This document shows, piece by piece, positions 33,257 to 42,088 of a DNA stretch of 64,000 nucleotides; position 1 is the stretch's first letter; every line of letters begins with the position of its first letter. Made by a program: the position numbers and the translations under genes. Below the pieces are notes generated by a model. It saw only the letters and a program-made list of their open reading frames with translations. It did not search any database and was not told the origin of the DNA. Source of the DNA: GAS188 sp044445965 (GTDB lineage: Bacteria > Pseudomonadota > Alphaproteobacteria > Rhizobiales > Beijerinckiaceae); contig JBIOEJ010000001.1 of assembly GCA_044445965.1 (NCBI GenBank), forward strand, positions 53,264 through 117,263. The letters run 5' to 3'.

Positions 33257-33702
33257 GCCCGCCGCGCAAGCCGATCGTCATCCCGAACCTGGTTCCGGAG
33301 GAGGAGGCTCAGCCGGTCAGCCTCAACCCGCCCGGCTGGCCGCGTCCGAAGGGCTACGCCAACGGCATGGCCGCGCAGGGGAGGGTGGTGCTGACCGGCG
33401 GCGTCGTCGGCTGGGACCAGATGGGCCAGTTTCCGGAAGGCTTCGTGGCGCAGGCGGCGCGCTGCTTCCTCAATATCCGCGCCATCCTCGCGGAAGGCGG
33501 CGCCGAGCCGCGCCACCTCGTGCGCCTCACCTGGTACGTGACGGATGTCGAGGCCTATATCGCCCATCCGAGGCAGCTCGGCGACGCCTATCGGGCAGCG
33601 TTCGGCCGGCATTTCCCCGCCATGGCGGTCGTCGAGGTGAAGCGCCTGGTCGAGAAATCGGCCCTCCTCGAGATCGAGGCGACCGCGATCGTGCCGGTGT
33701 GA
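33253..33702 (+). CDS. RidA/YjgF-family protein lacking the RidA arginine
   Basis: 149 residues from ATG 33253, overlapping the ligase stop. GYANGMAAQGRVVLTGGVVG and LVRLTWYVTDVEAY fit the Rid superfamily. The block that in RidA reads P-A-R-S here reads FPAMAVVEVKRL, so the arginine needed for enamine/imine deamination is missing, as in Rid4-7 groups. It ends the operon. RidA-like proteins often close aminobenzoate-type clusters; the role is not established. The next 193 bp (33703-33895) contain nothing clear. Confidence 0.85.
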   Translation: MSPPRKPIVIPNLVPEEEAQPVSLNPPGWPRPKGYANGMAAQGRVVLTGGVVGWDQMGQFPEGFVAQAARCFLNIRAILAEGGAEPRHLVRLTWYVTDVEAYIAHPRQLGDAYRAAFGRHFPAMAVVEVKRLVEKSALLEIEATAIVPV

Positions 33703-33895
33703 GGTCCGTCCCCTTGCGAGACCATGGCACAATTTGAAAGCCCACGGGTTTGGCACCAGCTCAGAGCAAATTTGCGGAGGTCTTCTTGCGGAGAGGTGGA
33801 TAAAATCGGACGCTTGGTACCTTGATGACGCCCGACTGCCAACCCAAGTGCACATAACCCAACCGCGCACGACCCCAGCAGTGTGCGCTCTCGGA

Positions 33896-34825
33896 TCAAT
33901 TGGCGTTTCGCTTCAGCTTCGCCCTGAGGATTATGAGATAGGCGACATAGGTCGTTGCCAGACCGGTTGCCGCCATCCCCAGCAAAATAATCGGCGGATT
34001 GGCGATCGGGCGACTTTCCAGGATCGCGGCGGCCAAATTCATCGCATTCCCGACAAATCCCGCCGCGGCGCCGAGCCCCATCACGACAAGCAGCTTGAAT
34101 GACGCTTTGGCGGCAAAGCCCTCGATTCCTTCCCGCAAGGTGATCCGCTCCTCGGATCGCGGCAGGCCGGCGATCAGCGGCCGCAGCCTGCGCATGCTGT
34201 AGGCGTGCATCAGCGCGATGTAGGGCACGAACATCCCGAACGTCAGGAGCATCGCATCAAGCATGACGGCGCCGGGTGTCGAGCCTGTTCGACCAATCAA
34301 GGTTGCGCTGCCGACGACGTGGCCGCTCGCATCCGCGAAGTTGATCTTTGCTCCAGCCGGGCCGAATTGGGCGACGCAGGGAGCGCTGGCTTTGCCGGTT
34401 GGACCGACGCCGGTAAAGGTGACCGTGGCGTCCTTGCCGGGAGGTCCGCTCACCTTGAAGATTGCGGTCGCGCCCGCGGCGCCGGCCAAGGTGCCGGTGG
34501 CACCGGTCGGACCGATCGGTTGGGTGTAAGTGGTGGATACGCCGGCTGCATCAACCGTGGTCACGCTCAGCGTGCAGCCCGCGCAGGCGAGCCACAAGAC
34601 CGCAGCTACGAGCACGAGCGGAATGAGAACCGCCGAGGCGAGCGCAAACGGCTTGATGCGCCGTAGCGTCTGCCGGATGCACTCGGCGATCAGCGCCTTC
34701 TGGGCCTCGTTCACGAAATAGCGGCGTCGAGGGCCAATGAGCCACGGATTGTTCGACACGAACAGGTAGCCGTCGGCGATGCGCTTGAACGCAACCTCCT
34801 CGAGCCCCTCGTACAATCCGGCCAT
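33896..34825 (-). CDS. Four-helix membrane protein with collagen-like loop, unknown function
   Basis: 309 residues from ATG 34825 (GGGAG upstream; ATG 34870 is also in frame). Predicted helices at about 58-82, 187-209, 243-263 and 277-300. The first 57 residues are cytoplasmic and basic, with a charged segment (WLIGPRRRYFVNEAQKALI). The loop between helices 1 and 2 (83-186) should be periplasmic and contains collagen-like Gly-Pro triplets (GPTGATG, GPPGKDA, GPTGKAS, GPAGAK). I do not recognise the family. No co-directional partner is close. Confidence 0.65.
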   Translation of the reverse strand: MAGLYEGLEEVAFKRIADGYLFVSNNPWLIGPRRRYFVNEAQKALIAECIRQTLRRIKPFALASAVLIPLVLVAAVLWLACAGCTLSVTTVDAAGVSTTYTQPIGPTGATGTLAGAAGATAIFKVSGPPGKDATVTFTGVGPTGKASAPCVAQFGPAGAKINFADASGHVVGSATLIGRTGSTPGAVMLDAMLLTFGMFVPYIALMHAYSMRRLRPLIAGLPRSEERITLREGIEGFAAKASFKLLVVMGLGAAAGFVGNAMNLAAAILESRPIANPPIILLGMAATGLATTYVAYLIILRAKLKRNAN

Positions 34826-35139
34826 GACTTTCTCCCTTGCGGCGTCGGCACTCGCGAAAAGTGCCTCCACAAGGGTAGTCGCCCGCGTCGGTCGCTTGGT
34901 TCAGGAACCGGCTGAAACGAATAGTCAGCCCCGATCGATCGTATGGGATTCGGGAACGCCGAAGGCAGAGCAGCGATACGTGCCGGTGGGGAAACGCTGC
35001 TCGCTCCACATGGCGATGCCGAAAAGGCCGTTGGGCTGGACTCGCCCCTCGACCCGAGCCGTCCGCCCGAAAGATGCCTGACCTCTTGGCCGCGCCACGG
35101 CAATCCTCGAGGCCTTTGGTTCGCTCCGTAGGCCGGTCC
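34826..35139. other. 314 bp gap without a supported gene
   Basis: The minus strand has an open stretch reading RVQPNGLFGIAMWSEQRFPT before a stop at 34925, but with no start or ribosome site outside the ROK gene. It may be a decayed fragment. No terminator or repeat is clear. Confidence 0.3.
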
Positions 35140-36402
35140 CTAGGCCCGGTCCTTGAACAGCACCTCGCGGTCGGGTGCGAAATTGGCGAGCATCGGCAGC
35201 GCGGCCCCGCCCATGGCGCGCGCTCCGTGGCCGATCGAGCCTTCCTCGACCACCACCGGCGACAATCCCTGGCGGTCCATGCGTTCGAGCAGCTCCGCGG
35301 TGCGCCGCGCCACACGGGTGCGTATGGCGGCCGGATAGGCGCCGTCGATGATGACGGCCTGGAAATCGATGACGGAGGTCGCGGCGAGCGCCGCCAGCGC
35401 CAGGCCGCCCGCGGCCTCCTCGATCCATTCATCGAGCGGCCCGCCGAATTCCGGCCAATCCTCCGGCGTCCTCCAAATGGCCGAAGGATCGAGCTTCGCG
35501 GCGATCAGCTTCTGCTCCAGCACGTAAAGGGAGGCCCGACGGATCAGCTGGAGGCTCGTGACCCCCCCTCGACCGTTCGGGGCTCCGATCGGCATCGAGC
35601 CGACCGCGCCGGCATTGCCGCCGCGCCCCGGAAACAGGCTGCCCTTGAGCACGACCCCCCCGCCGACGAAGGAGCCGACGAAGAAATAGATGAAGTCTTG
35701 ATGGCGTCCGCCATGCCGAAAGAACATCTCGGCGGCGCAAGCGGCCGTCGCGTCGTTGCACAATATGACCGGCCAGGGGCAAAGGCGCGCGATCTCGGTT
35801 TGAATCTCGAAGCTTCGCCACCGGTCCATGGCTTGGCGCGGCGCGCCGATCTCGGCTTCCCAGTTCCACAGCTCGAACGGCGCTGCGATGCCGAGCCCGG
35901 CAATGCGCGCCAGCAGCGGTTCGGGAAGGTCGCGCGTGAGGGCGGCGAGATCCTCGCGGACGAAGGCCGTGATCTCTTCCGGCAGCGGGTAGGTGTAGAG
36001 GTGGGTGCGCCGCGCCCGGACGGCGCCGGCGAAATCCACGAGATAGAGGTCGCAGCTGCGCCGGCCGATCTTGAGCCCGAGCGAGAGCGCCCCATCCGGA
36101 TTGAGGGTGAACGGCACCGAGGGTTGGCCGACGCGGCCCCGCTGCAGATCGCCGCGAACCAGTAACGCATCGCGCTCGAGCCGGTTCACGATGCCAGTCA
36201 CCGTCTGGGCCGAGAGGCTCGTGAGCCTTGCAATCTCGGCCTTCGGGAGCCGGCCTAGGCGGCGAATGAGCGTGAGCACGAGGCGCTCATTATAGAGCCG
36301 CACCCCGTTCTGGTTGGTGCCGCGATCGAGGTCGACGGTGCGCAACGGGCCCGTTGCCGCGCCCGGGGCCTCCTGAGTGGGCTCACTACCGTATTCGTGC
36401 AT
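35140..36402 (-). CDS. ROK-family transcriptional regulator (FrcR-like)
   Basis: 420 residues from ATG 36402 (the frame opens further upstream to a TTG inside the operator). N-terminal HTH about 52-80 (GRLPKAEIARLTSLSAQTVT). The ROK fold follows (GLGIAAPFELWNWE, LCNDATAACAAEMFF, FFVGSFVGGGVVLKG). The zinc motif CxCGxxGC of ROK kinases is absent (the spot reads GSMPIGAPNGRGGVT), and the usual Gly-His is replaced, so kinase activity is unlikely. It is divergent from the FrcBCA-type importer and probably represses it until the sugar or its phosphate binds. Confidence 0.85.
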   Translation of the reverse strand: MHEYGSEPTQEAPGAATGPLRTVDLDRGTNQNGVRLYNERLVLTLIRRLGRLPKAEIARLTSLSAQTVTGIVNRLERDALLVRGDLQRGRVGQPSVPFTLNPDGALSLGLKIGRRSCDLYLVDFAGAVRARRTHLYTYPLPEEITAFVREDLAALTRDLPEPLLARIAGLGIAAPFELWNWEAEIGAPRQAMDRWRSFEIQTEIARLCPWPVILCNDATAACAAEMFFRHGGRHQDFIYFFVGSFVGGGVVLKGSLFPGRGGNAGAVGSMPIGAPNGRGGVTSLQLIRRASLYVLEQKLIAAKLDPSAIWRTPEDWPEFGGPLDEWIEEAAGGLALAALAATSVIDFQAVIIDGAYPAAIRTRVARRTAELLERMDRQGLSPVVVEEGSIGHGARAMGGAALPMLANFAPDREVLFKDRA

Positions 36403-36465
36403 TCGCGATCCCGCGGCGCCATCGCCGAAATCGGGCTGATTACCAACACCGAGCCGGTGCTGTGT

Positions 36466-36496
36466 CAATAGATAAGTCCGATGGATTTATTTATTG
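36466..36496. promoter_or_regulatory. Candidate ROK operator
   Basis: CAATAGATAAG (36466-36476) and TTTATTTATTG (36486-36496) are inverted with 9 of 11 matches around a 9 bp spacer. AT-rich palindromes of this kind are typical of NagC/XylR-like ROK regulators. It lies between the divergent ROK gene and frcB. Confidence 0.55.
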
Positions 36497-36622
36497 ACAG
36501 GACGGATCGGCGGTGTTTGGATCATCGTGTTTCGGATATCCGGCCCGTCAAGGCCGGCACTCGAAGGCCAATTGCGAGGCGCATCGACGATCCTCGCGTC
36601 AACGAAACTCAAGGGAGGCATG

Positions 36623-37672
36623 ATGTCCCAAACTTCTCGACTGCTCGCCAAAACTTCTCGACTGTTCGCTGCGTCCGCCGCCGTGCTCGTCGCATGCGCC
36701 GCGATCAACGCCGCGAGCGCGCAGCAGGTCACGGTCGGCCTGATCACCAAGACGAACACCAACCCGTTCTTCGTCAAGATGAAGGAGGGCGCCGAGGCCA
36801 AGGCAAAGGAGCTGGGCCTCAAGCTCTCGACCTTCGCCGGCAAGGTCGACGGCGACAACCAGTCTCAAGTGGAGGCGATCGAAAGCCTGATCGCTGCGGG
36901 CGCAAAGGGAATTCTCATCACGCCCAACGACTCGGCCGCGATCGTGCCCTCCATCAAGAAGGCGCGCGATGCGGGCTTGCTGGTGATCGCGCTCGATACG
37001 CCGCTCAACCCGGCGGACGCCGCGGACGCCACCTTCGCCACGGATAATTTCAAGGCCGGCGAGCTGATCGGCACCTGGGCCAAGGGCACGCTCGGCGACA
37101 AGGCCGCGACCGCGCGCATCGCCATGCTCGACCTCAGCAAGAACAACATCACGGTCGATGTCTTGCGCGATACCGGCTTCCTGAAGGGCTTCGGCATCGC
37201 GGTGCCGGACCCCAAGGTCGACGGAAGCGAAACCGACAAGCGCGTCGTCGGCCACGACGTCACCCTCGGCAACGAGGAGGGCGGCCGCAAGGCGATGGAG
37301 AACCTCCTGCAGAAGGATCCGCAGATCAACCTCGTCTACACGATCAACGAGCCTGCCGCGGCCGGTGCCTATGAGGCGTTGAAGGCCGTGGGAAAGGACA
37401 AGGGAACGTTGATCGTGTCCATCGACGGCGGCTGTCCCGGAGTGAAGAATGTCGGCAGCGGCGTGATCGGCGCGACCTCCATGCAGTTCCCGTTGCTCAT
37501 GGCCTCGAAGGGCGTCGAGGCGGTCGCCGAGTTCGCCAAATCCGGCAAGAAGCCGGCGAAGACGCCAGGGCTCGACTTCTTCGATACGGGCGTCGAGCTG
37601 ATCACCGACAAGCCGGTTCCGGGCCTTCCCTCGACGACCTCGCGGGACGGCCTGAAGAAGTGCTGGGGCTGA
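36623..37672 (+). CDS. frcB: Sugar ABC transporter substrate-binding protein, FrcB-like
   Basis: 349 residues from ATG 36623 (GGGAGG four bases upstream; the ATG at 36620 is too close). Signal peptide to about residue 33 (INAASA before QQVTVG). The mature start QVTVGLITKTNTNPFFVKMK, then AAGAKGILITPNDSAAIVPS and IALDTPLNPADA, closely resembles the Sinorhizobium fructose-binding protein FrcB (RbsB class, CUT2). With frcC, frcA and a ROK gene this reproduces the frcRBCA layout. Fructose, ribose or mannose are the known ligands of that system; the ligand here is inferred. Confidence 0.88.
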   Translation: MSQTSRLLAKTSRLFAASAAVLVACAAINAASAQQVTVGLITKTNTNPFFVKMKEGAEAKAKELGLKLSTFAGKVDGDNQSQVEAIESLIAAGAKGILITPNDSAAIVPSIKKARDAGLLVIALDTPLNPADAADATFATDNFKAGELIGTWAKGTLGDKAATARIAMLDLSKNNITVDVLRDTGFLKGFGIAVPDPKVDGSETDKRVVGHDVTLGNEEGGRKAMENLLQKDPQINLVYTINEPAAAGAYEALKAVGKDKGTLIVSIDGGCPGVKNVGSGVIGATSMQFPLLMASKGVEAVAEFAKSGKKPAKTPGLDFFDTGVELITDKPVPGLPSTTSRDGLKKCWG

Positions 37673-37735
37673 CCCGGCCGGGCAATCGCGGTAAGCTCCA
37701 AGCGGCCTCGGTCGGCCGTTCCGGTCCGGGGCCGC

Positions 37736-38833
37736 ATGCTGGCGGGTCGCATGACGAACACTTCGATTGCCGGGGACGGCACCCCCGGCCGCGAACGAGA
37801 AGTTGGGAGTGAGGAGGGCGTCGTCGAGCCCGTCGAGCTTGACGACGTCTCGCCCATACGGCGCCTTCAGCACCTGCTGCACAGTCATCCCTCGACGATC
37901 CCGGCTCTGGTGCTGGCGCTGAGCGTCCTGACCTTCGGGATGCTGGTCGGCGCGCGTTTCTTCCAGCCTTTCAACCTGTCCCTGATCCTGCAGCAGGTCA
38001 CCGTCATCGGCTGCGTGGGGGTCGCGCAAACTCTCGTGGTCCTGACCGCCGGCATCGACCTGTCGGTCGGCGCCATCATGGTTCTGTGCTCCGTGGTCAT
38101 GGGCAAGCTCGCCGTGCTCGCAGGCGTTCCGGCACCGCTCGCGGTCTGCGCCGGGCTCGCCACGGGAGCCGCGGCAGGTTTCGTGAACGGATTCCTCGTT
38201 AGCGCGGTCAGGTTGCCGCCATTCATCGTGACGCTCGGCACCTGGAACATCTTCTTCGCGCTGAACCTCTGGTATTCGCATAGCGAGACCATCCGTTCGC
38301 AGGACATCGAAACTTCGGCGCCGCTGCTGCAATTCTTCGGATGGGCGGTCGATATCGGCGGGGCGCGCTTCACCAACGGCTCGATCTTCATGATCTTGCT
38401 GTTCGCGCTCTTCTGGTACGTGCTGAACTGGACCGCCTGGGGCCGCCGCGTCCATGCGGTCGGCGACGATGTGGAATCGGCGCGGCTCGCCGGCATCCCG
38501 ACCGGCCGCATGCTGATCACGGTCTATGTCACGGGCGGCGTGATCTGTGCGATGGCCGGCTGGGTGCTCATCGGGCGCATCGGCTCGGTCAGTCCGCAGA
38601 GCGGCCAGACCGCCAATCTCGATTCGATCACGGCCGTCGTCATCGGCGGCACCAGCCTCTTCGGCGGGCGCGGCTCGATCATCGGCACGCTGCTCGGCGC
38701 CTTGATCGTCGGCGTATTCCGCAACGGCCTCGCGCTCTCCGGGGTCGACGTGCTCTGGCAGGATTTTGCCGTCGGCCTCCTCAGCATCGCGGCGGTCGCC
38801 ATCGATCAATCGCTCAGAAGGCTCTCGATGTGA
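37736..38833 (+). CDS. frcC: Sugar ABC transporter permease, FrcC-like
   Basis: 365 residues from ATG 37736 (ATG 37751 also possible). A charged N-terminal extension of about 45 residues precedes 8-10 helices. GIDLSVGAIMVLCSVVMG, TLGTWNIFF, AGIPTGRMLI and VVIGGTSLFGGRGSIIGTLL are the conserved CUT2 permease blocks. It is 63 bp after frcB and overlaps frcA by four bases (GTGA). Confidence 0.9.
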   Translation: MLAGRMTNTSIAGDGTPGREREVGSEEGVVEPVELDDVSPIRRLQHLLHSHPSTIPALVLALSVLTFGMLVGARFFQPFNLSLILQQVTVIGCVGVAQTLVVLTAGIDLSVGAIMVLCSVVMGKLAVLAGVPAPLAVCAGLATGAAAGFVNGFLVSAVRLPPFIVTLGTWNIFFALNLWYSHSETIRSQDIETSAPLLQFFGWAVDIGGARFTNGSIFMILLFALFWYVLNWTAWGRRVHAVGDDVESARLAGIPTGRMLITVYVTGGVICAMAGWVLIGRIGSVSPQSGQTANLDSITAVVIGGTSLFGGRGSIIGTLLGALIVGVFRNGLALSGVDVLWQDFAVGLLSIAAVAIDQSLRRLSM

Positions 38834-39621
38834 GCGCCGTGCCGCAGCCGATCCTGCAGGCGCGAGGCCTTGTCAAGCGCTATGGCCGCGTGACCGCGCT
38901 CGACGAGGCCGATTTCGACCTCTATCCCGGCGAGATCCTGGCGGTGATCGGGGACAACGGCGCGGGCAAAACAAGCCTCATCAAGGCGCTGACGGGTGCC
39001 ATCGTGCCCGACCATGGCGAGATCCGCCTCGATGGCGAGGTCATTCATTTCGGCTCGCCCCAGGATGCGCGCGCCGCCGGGATCGAGACCGTGTATCAAA
39101 ATCTCGCTCTCTCGCCGGCACTCAGCATCGCCGACAACCTCTTTCTCGGCCGCGAGCTGCGCTTGTCGGGCCTGGCCGGCACTCTGTTCCGCACGCTCGA
39201 CCGGGCCAGGATGCGGAACAGGGCGCGAGCAGCGCTCGCCGAGCTAGGTTTGTCGACCATCCAAAACGTCAATCAGCCCGTCGAAACCCTGTCCGGCGGC
39301 CAAAGGCAGGGGGTCGCGGTGGCGAGAGCCGCCGCCTTCGGGAGCCGGATCGTCATCATGGACGAGCCGACAGCGGCGCTCGGCGTCAAGGAAGCGCGCC
39401 GCGTGCTCGAGCTGATCCTCGATGTGAGGAGGCGCGGCTTGCCGATCGTCCTCATCAGCCACAACATGCCGCATGTGTTCGAGGTCGCCGACCGCATCCA
39501 CATCCATCGGCTCGGCCGCAGGCTGACCGTCATCGATCCGCGCGCGTGCTCGATGTCCGACGCCGTGGCGATGATGACCGGCGCCATGCCGCCGGCGGCC
39601 GCGGGCGCGCATCAGGCTTGA
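38830..39621 (+). CDS. frcA: Sugar ABC transporter ATPase, FrcA-like (single domain)
   Basis: 263 residues from GTG 38830. Walker A GDNGAGKTS, signature LSGGQRQGVAVARA, Walker B IVIMDEPTAALG, switch His in LISHNMPHV. Only one ATPase domain is present, as in FrcA, whereas most CUT2 ATPases (RbsA, XylG) are double. A helical insert (ELRLSGLAGTLFRTLDRARM) is also FrcA-like. No fructokinase gene (frcK) follows, unlike in Sinorhizobium; a GNAT gene follows instead. Confidence 0.9.
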   Translation: MSAVPQPILQARGLVKRYGRVTALDEADFDLYPGEILAVIGDNGAGKTSLIKALTGAIVPDHGEIRLDGEVIHFGSPQDARAAGIETVYQNLALSPALSIADNLFLGRELRLSGLAGTLFRTLDRARMRNRARAALAELGLSTIQNVNQPVETLSGGQRQGVAVARAAAFGSRIVIMDEPTAALGVKEARRVLELILDVRRRGLPIVLISHNMPHVFEVADRIHIHRLGRRLTVIDPRACSMSDAVAMMTGAMPPAAAGAHQA

Positions 39622-39688
39622 CAAGGCAAAGCGTTGATGCGCCTTGCCGGCGCCGCACCCCGCCTCGAAGTCATCACCACGTCATCCC

Positions 39689-40174
39689 GTGTCCCTCACC
39701 CTACGCCCCGCCATTTCGTCCGACACAGAGCTGGTCTTCAGCCTGGTGCGCGAGCTCGCGCAATACGAGCGGCTGCTCGATGAGGTCGATGCGAGGCAGG
39801 AGATGATCGGCGATGCGCTGTTCGGCGATAATCCGCGGATTTTCGCCGATATCGCCGAGTGGAACGGCGAGCCTGCGGGCTTCGATCTATGGTTCTACAA
39901 TTTCTCGACCTTTCGCGGCCGGCACGGCATCTATCTCGAGGATCTGTTCGTGCGGCCGCAACTGCGGGGCCATGGCATCGGCAAGGCCCTGCTGCAAAGC
40001 TTGGCGAGCCGCTGCCTCGCCGAGGGGCTGGCGCGGCTCGAATGGTCGGTGCTCGATTGGAACGAGCCCTCGATCGGATTCTACCGCTCGCTCGGCGCCA
40101 TCGCCAAGGACGAATGGACGGTGTATCGGCTGAGCGGAGATTCTCTGGCGCGGCTTGGGGCGAAACTTGCATGA
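39689..40174 (+). CDS. GNAT-family N-acetyltransferase
   Basis: 161 residues from GTG 39689; ATG 39644 would add residues without GNAT character. The core EDLFVRPQLRGHGIGKALLQ has the acetyl-CoA pyrophosphate loop (R/Q-x-x-G-x-G), and WSVLDWNEPSIGFYRSLGA is the usual C-terminal motif. FYNFSTFRGRHGIYLEDLFV is close to diamine (spermidine/spermine-like) acetyltransferases. It stands between the frc operon and sucB, 78 bp upstream of the latter. Confidence 0.85.
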   Translation: MSLTLRPAISSDTELVFSLVRELAQYERLLDEVDARQEMIGDALFGDNPRIFADIAEWNGEPAGFDLWFYNFSTFRGRHGIYLEDLFVRPQLRGHGIGKALLQSLASRCLAEGLARLEWSVLDWNEPSIGFYRSLGAIAKDEWTVYRLSGDSLARLGAKLA

Positions 40175-40252
40175 GCGGGTTTCGTCCCCGTCTCACTCCG
40201 ACTATCTAAGGGCGGCGGCGGCGCTGCTCAAGACAATTCAGGACATATCGAC

Positions 40253-41539
40253 ATGGCAACCGAAATCCGCGTTCCGACGCTCGGCGAGAGCGTCACCGAA
40301 GCGACGATCGGACGTTGGTTCAAGCAGCCGGGCGATGCCGTCATGGTCGATGAGCCGCTCCTCGAGCTCGAGACCGACAAGGTCACGCTCGAAGTCAACG
40401 CTCCCGCCGCGGGCGTGCTCGGCGAGCAGCTCGCCAAGGAGGGTCAGACGGTCGCGGTGAACGCCGTGCTCGGATCGATCAGCGATGGCGCGGCCGCGGC
40501 CCCCGCCAAGGCACCGGAGCCGAAGAAGGCGGCGGCGCCTGCCCCCGCGTCCGCCAAGGCCGTGCCGAAGCCTGCCGCGCCCAAGCCTGCGGCGATCCTG
40601 CCCAGGACTCCCGCCGTGGCAAGCGGCAATGGTCCGGCGGTCGGGCGGCTCGCGGCGGAGAGCGGCTTCGATCCGGCGAGCGTCGTGGGCTCCGGCAAGG
40701 ATGGGCGGGTGACCAAGGGCGATATGCTCGGTGCCATCGCCGCCGGCGCGCCATCGCCGCTGCAGATCGGCTCGGCGGTGCTCGCTCCCGCGCCCGCGAT
40801 GCCTGTCCAGATGCGGGCGCCTTCCCCGCCGGACGATGCTTCTCGCGAGGAGCGGGTGCGCATGACGAAGCTGCGCCAGACGATCGCGCGCCGCCTCAAA
40901 GAGGCCCAGAATACAGCGGCCATGCTGACGACCTTCAACGATGTCGACATGTCGGAGGTGATGAAGCTGCGCAGCCGCTACAAGGACGCCTTCGAGAAGC
41001 GCCATGGCGTCAAGCTCGGCTTCATGGGCTTCTTCGTGAAGGCCTGCGTGCAGGCCTTGAAGGAGCTGCCGGCCGTCAACGCCGAGATCGACGGCGACGA
41101 CCTCGTCTACAAGAACTACTACCACATCGGCATTGCTGTCGGCACCGATAAGGGTCTGGTTGTGCCTGTGGTGCGCGATGCCGATCAGCTCTCGCTCGCC
41201 GGCATCGAGAAGACGATCGCCGATTTCGGCAAGCGGGCCCGCGACGGCAAGCTCAAGATCGACGAGATGCAGGGCGGCACCTTCACCATCACCAATGGCG
41301 GCATCTACGGCTCGTTGATCTCGACGCCCATCCTCAACGCGCCGCAATCGGCGATCCTCGGCATGCATCGCATCGAGGACCGGCCGGTGGCCCGCGGCGG
41401 CCAGGTGGTGATCCGCCCGATGATGTATCTCGCCTTGAGCTACGACCACCGCGTCGTCGACGGCAAGGAGGCCGTGACCTTCCTGGTGCGGGTCAAGGAG
41501 GGGCTGGAGGATCCGGCGCGGTTGATCCTGGAATTGTGA
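40253..41539 (+). CDS. sucB: 2-oxoglutarate dehydrogenase E2, dihydrolipoamide succinyltransferase
   Basis: 428 residues. Lipoyl domain 1-77 with the lipoylated Lys in ELETDKVTLEVNAP, an Ala/Pro linker, the E1/E3-binding domain (AVGRLAAESGFDPASVVGSG), then the catalytic domain ending SYDHRVVDGKEAV with the active-site His and Asp. It transfers the succinyl group from lipoamide to CoA in the TCA cycle. Its partner sucA lies 4.1 kb away on the other strand, so the usual sucA-sucB order is broken here. lpd follows 0.55 kb downstream. Confidence 0.95.
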   Translation: MATEIRVPTLGESVTEATIGRWFKQPGDAVMVDEPLLELETDKVTLEVNAPAAGVLGEQLAKEGQTVAVNAVLGSISDGAAAAPAKAPEPKKAAAPAPASAKAVPKPAAPKPAAILPRTPAVASGNGPAVGRLAAESGFDPASVVGSGKDGRVTKGDMLGAIAAGAPSPLQIGSAVLAPAPAMPVQMRAPSPPDDASREERVRMTKLRQTIARRLKEAQNTAAMLTTFNDVDMSEVMKLRSRYKDAFEKRHGVKLGFMGFFVKACVQALKELPAVNAEIDGDDLVYKNYYHIGIAVGTDKGLVVPVVRDADQLSLAGIEKTIADFGKRARDGKLKIDEMQGGTFTITNGGIYGSLISTPILNAPQSAILGMHRIEDRPVARGGQVVIRPMMYLALSYDHRVVDGKEAVTFLVRVKEGLEDPARLILEL

Positions 41540-41598
41540 CGCCGCAGGACCATATCCCGGCTGAGACATCGTCGATGTAGCGAAGCCAGGATATCCGG

Positions 41599-41763
41599 AT
41601 GCGCTCCATTCTTTTCCCCGTCATGCTCTGCCTGCTGCTCGGCGCCTGCCAGAGCTCCGGCGGGCGCCCTTCTCGGCCCGGCACGCAGGAATACGGGCTA
41701 TCCGGCAGCGCCTATGCGACGCCTCCGCCCCGGCGGGGCAGCGATCACGAGGTCGCGAGGTGA
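41599..41763 (+). CDS. Small lipoprotein
   Basis: 54 residues from ATG 41599: MRSILFPVMLCLLLGACQSS, then a Gly/Pro/Arg-rich tail ending DHEVAR. LLGAC is a clear lipobox, with lipidation at Cys17. Small lipoproteins often sit at this position between sucB and lpd in Hyphomicrobiales genomes, but I know of no assigned role. 59 bp after sucB and in the same direction. Confidence 0.7.
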   Translation: MRSILFPVMLCLLLGACQSSGGRPSRPGTQEYGLSGSAYATPPPRRGSDHEVAR

Positions 41764-41785
41764 AACTGCCGTCGGAGGCTCGGCA

Positions 41786-41935
41786 TGGTCGATCTCGATC
41801 GATACGGCCTTCAGACGGGCAGAGGCCGGCGGCTGCGTCGTCTCGATGCCGCCCGCAAGGATGTTCTGGGGCGATTATTACGGCAGGCTGCGCGGCAAGT
41901 TCGGCCATGTATGGGCGCCGGGCGGGTCTGCGTGA
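41786..41935 (+). pseudogene. Remnant of a VOC/PhnB-like (glyoxalase superfamily) gene
   Basis: The + frame here reads WSISIDTAFRRAEAGGCVVS, then MPPARMFWGDYYGRLRGKFG, then HVWAPGG and a stop. MPPxxMFWGDxYGxLxxxFGHxW is the C-terminal signature of PhnB-type VOC proteins. No VOC-like N-terminus, start or ribosome site lies upstream, where the lipoprotein gene runs in another frame. It is therefore a 3' fragment. Confidence 0.65.
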
Positions 41936-42088
41936 TTATCTCGGCTCGTTCCGGCGCAGGCGCATTATCGGACGGGGTGACGCGAGCGGCCCGAGCCGAG
42001 GCCGCTGCGTAAGCTTTGCGTTTCTACGGCGGCGGCGGACGTGTAGAAGGTTCGCCAGCCACGCCGCCGCAGCGCCGGAGACAACGCA

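Noticed and set aside
34925..35139. Possible gene fragment on the minus strand downstream of the ROK gene
   Set aside because: It looks protein-like over about 40 residues, but it has no start, no ribosome site and no family I recognise, so it is only noted in the gap entry.
41785..42012. 75-codon frame over the VOC relic
   Set aside because: A different frame carries the PhnB signature; this one is arginine-rich shadow.
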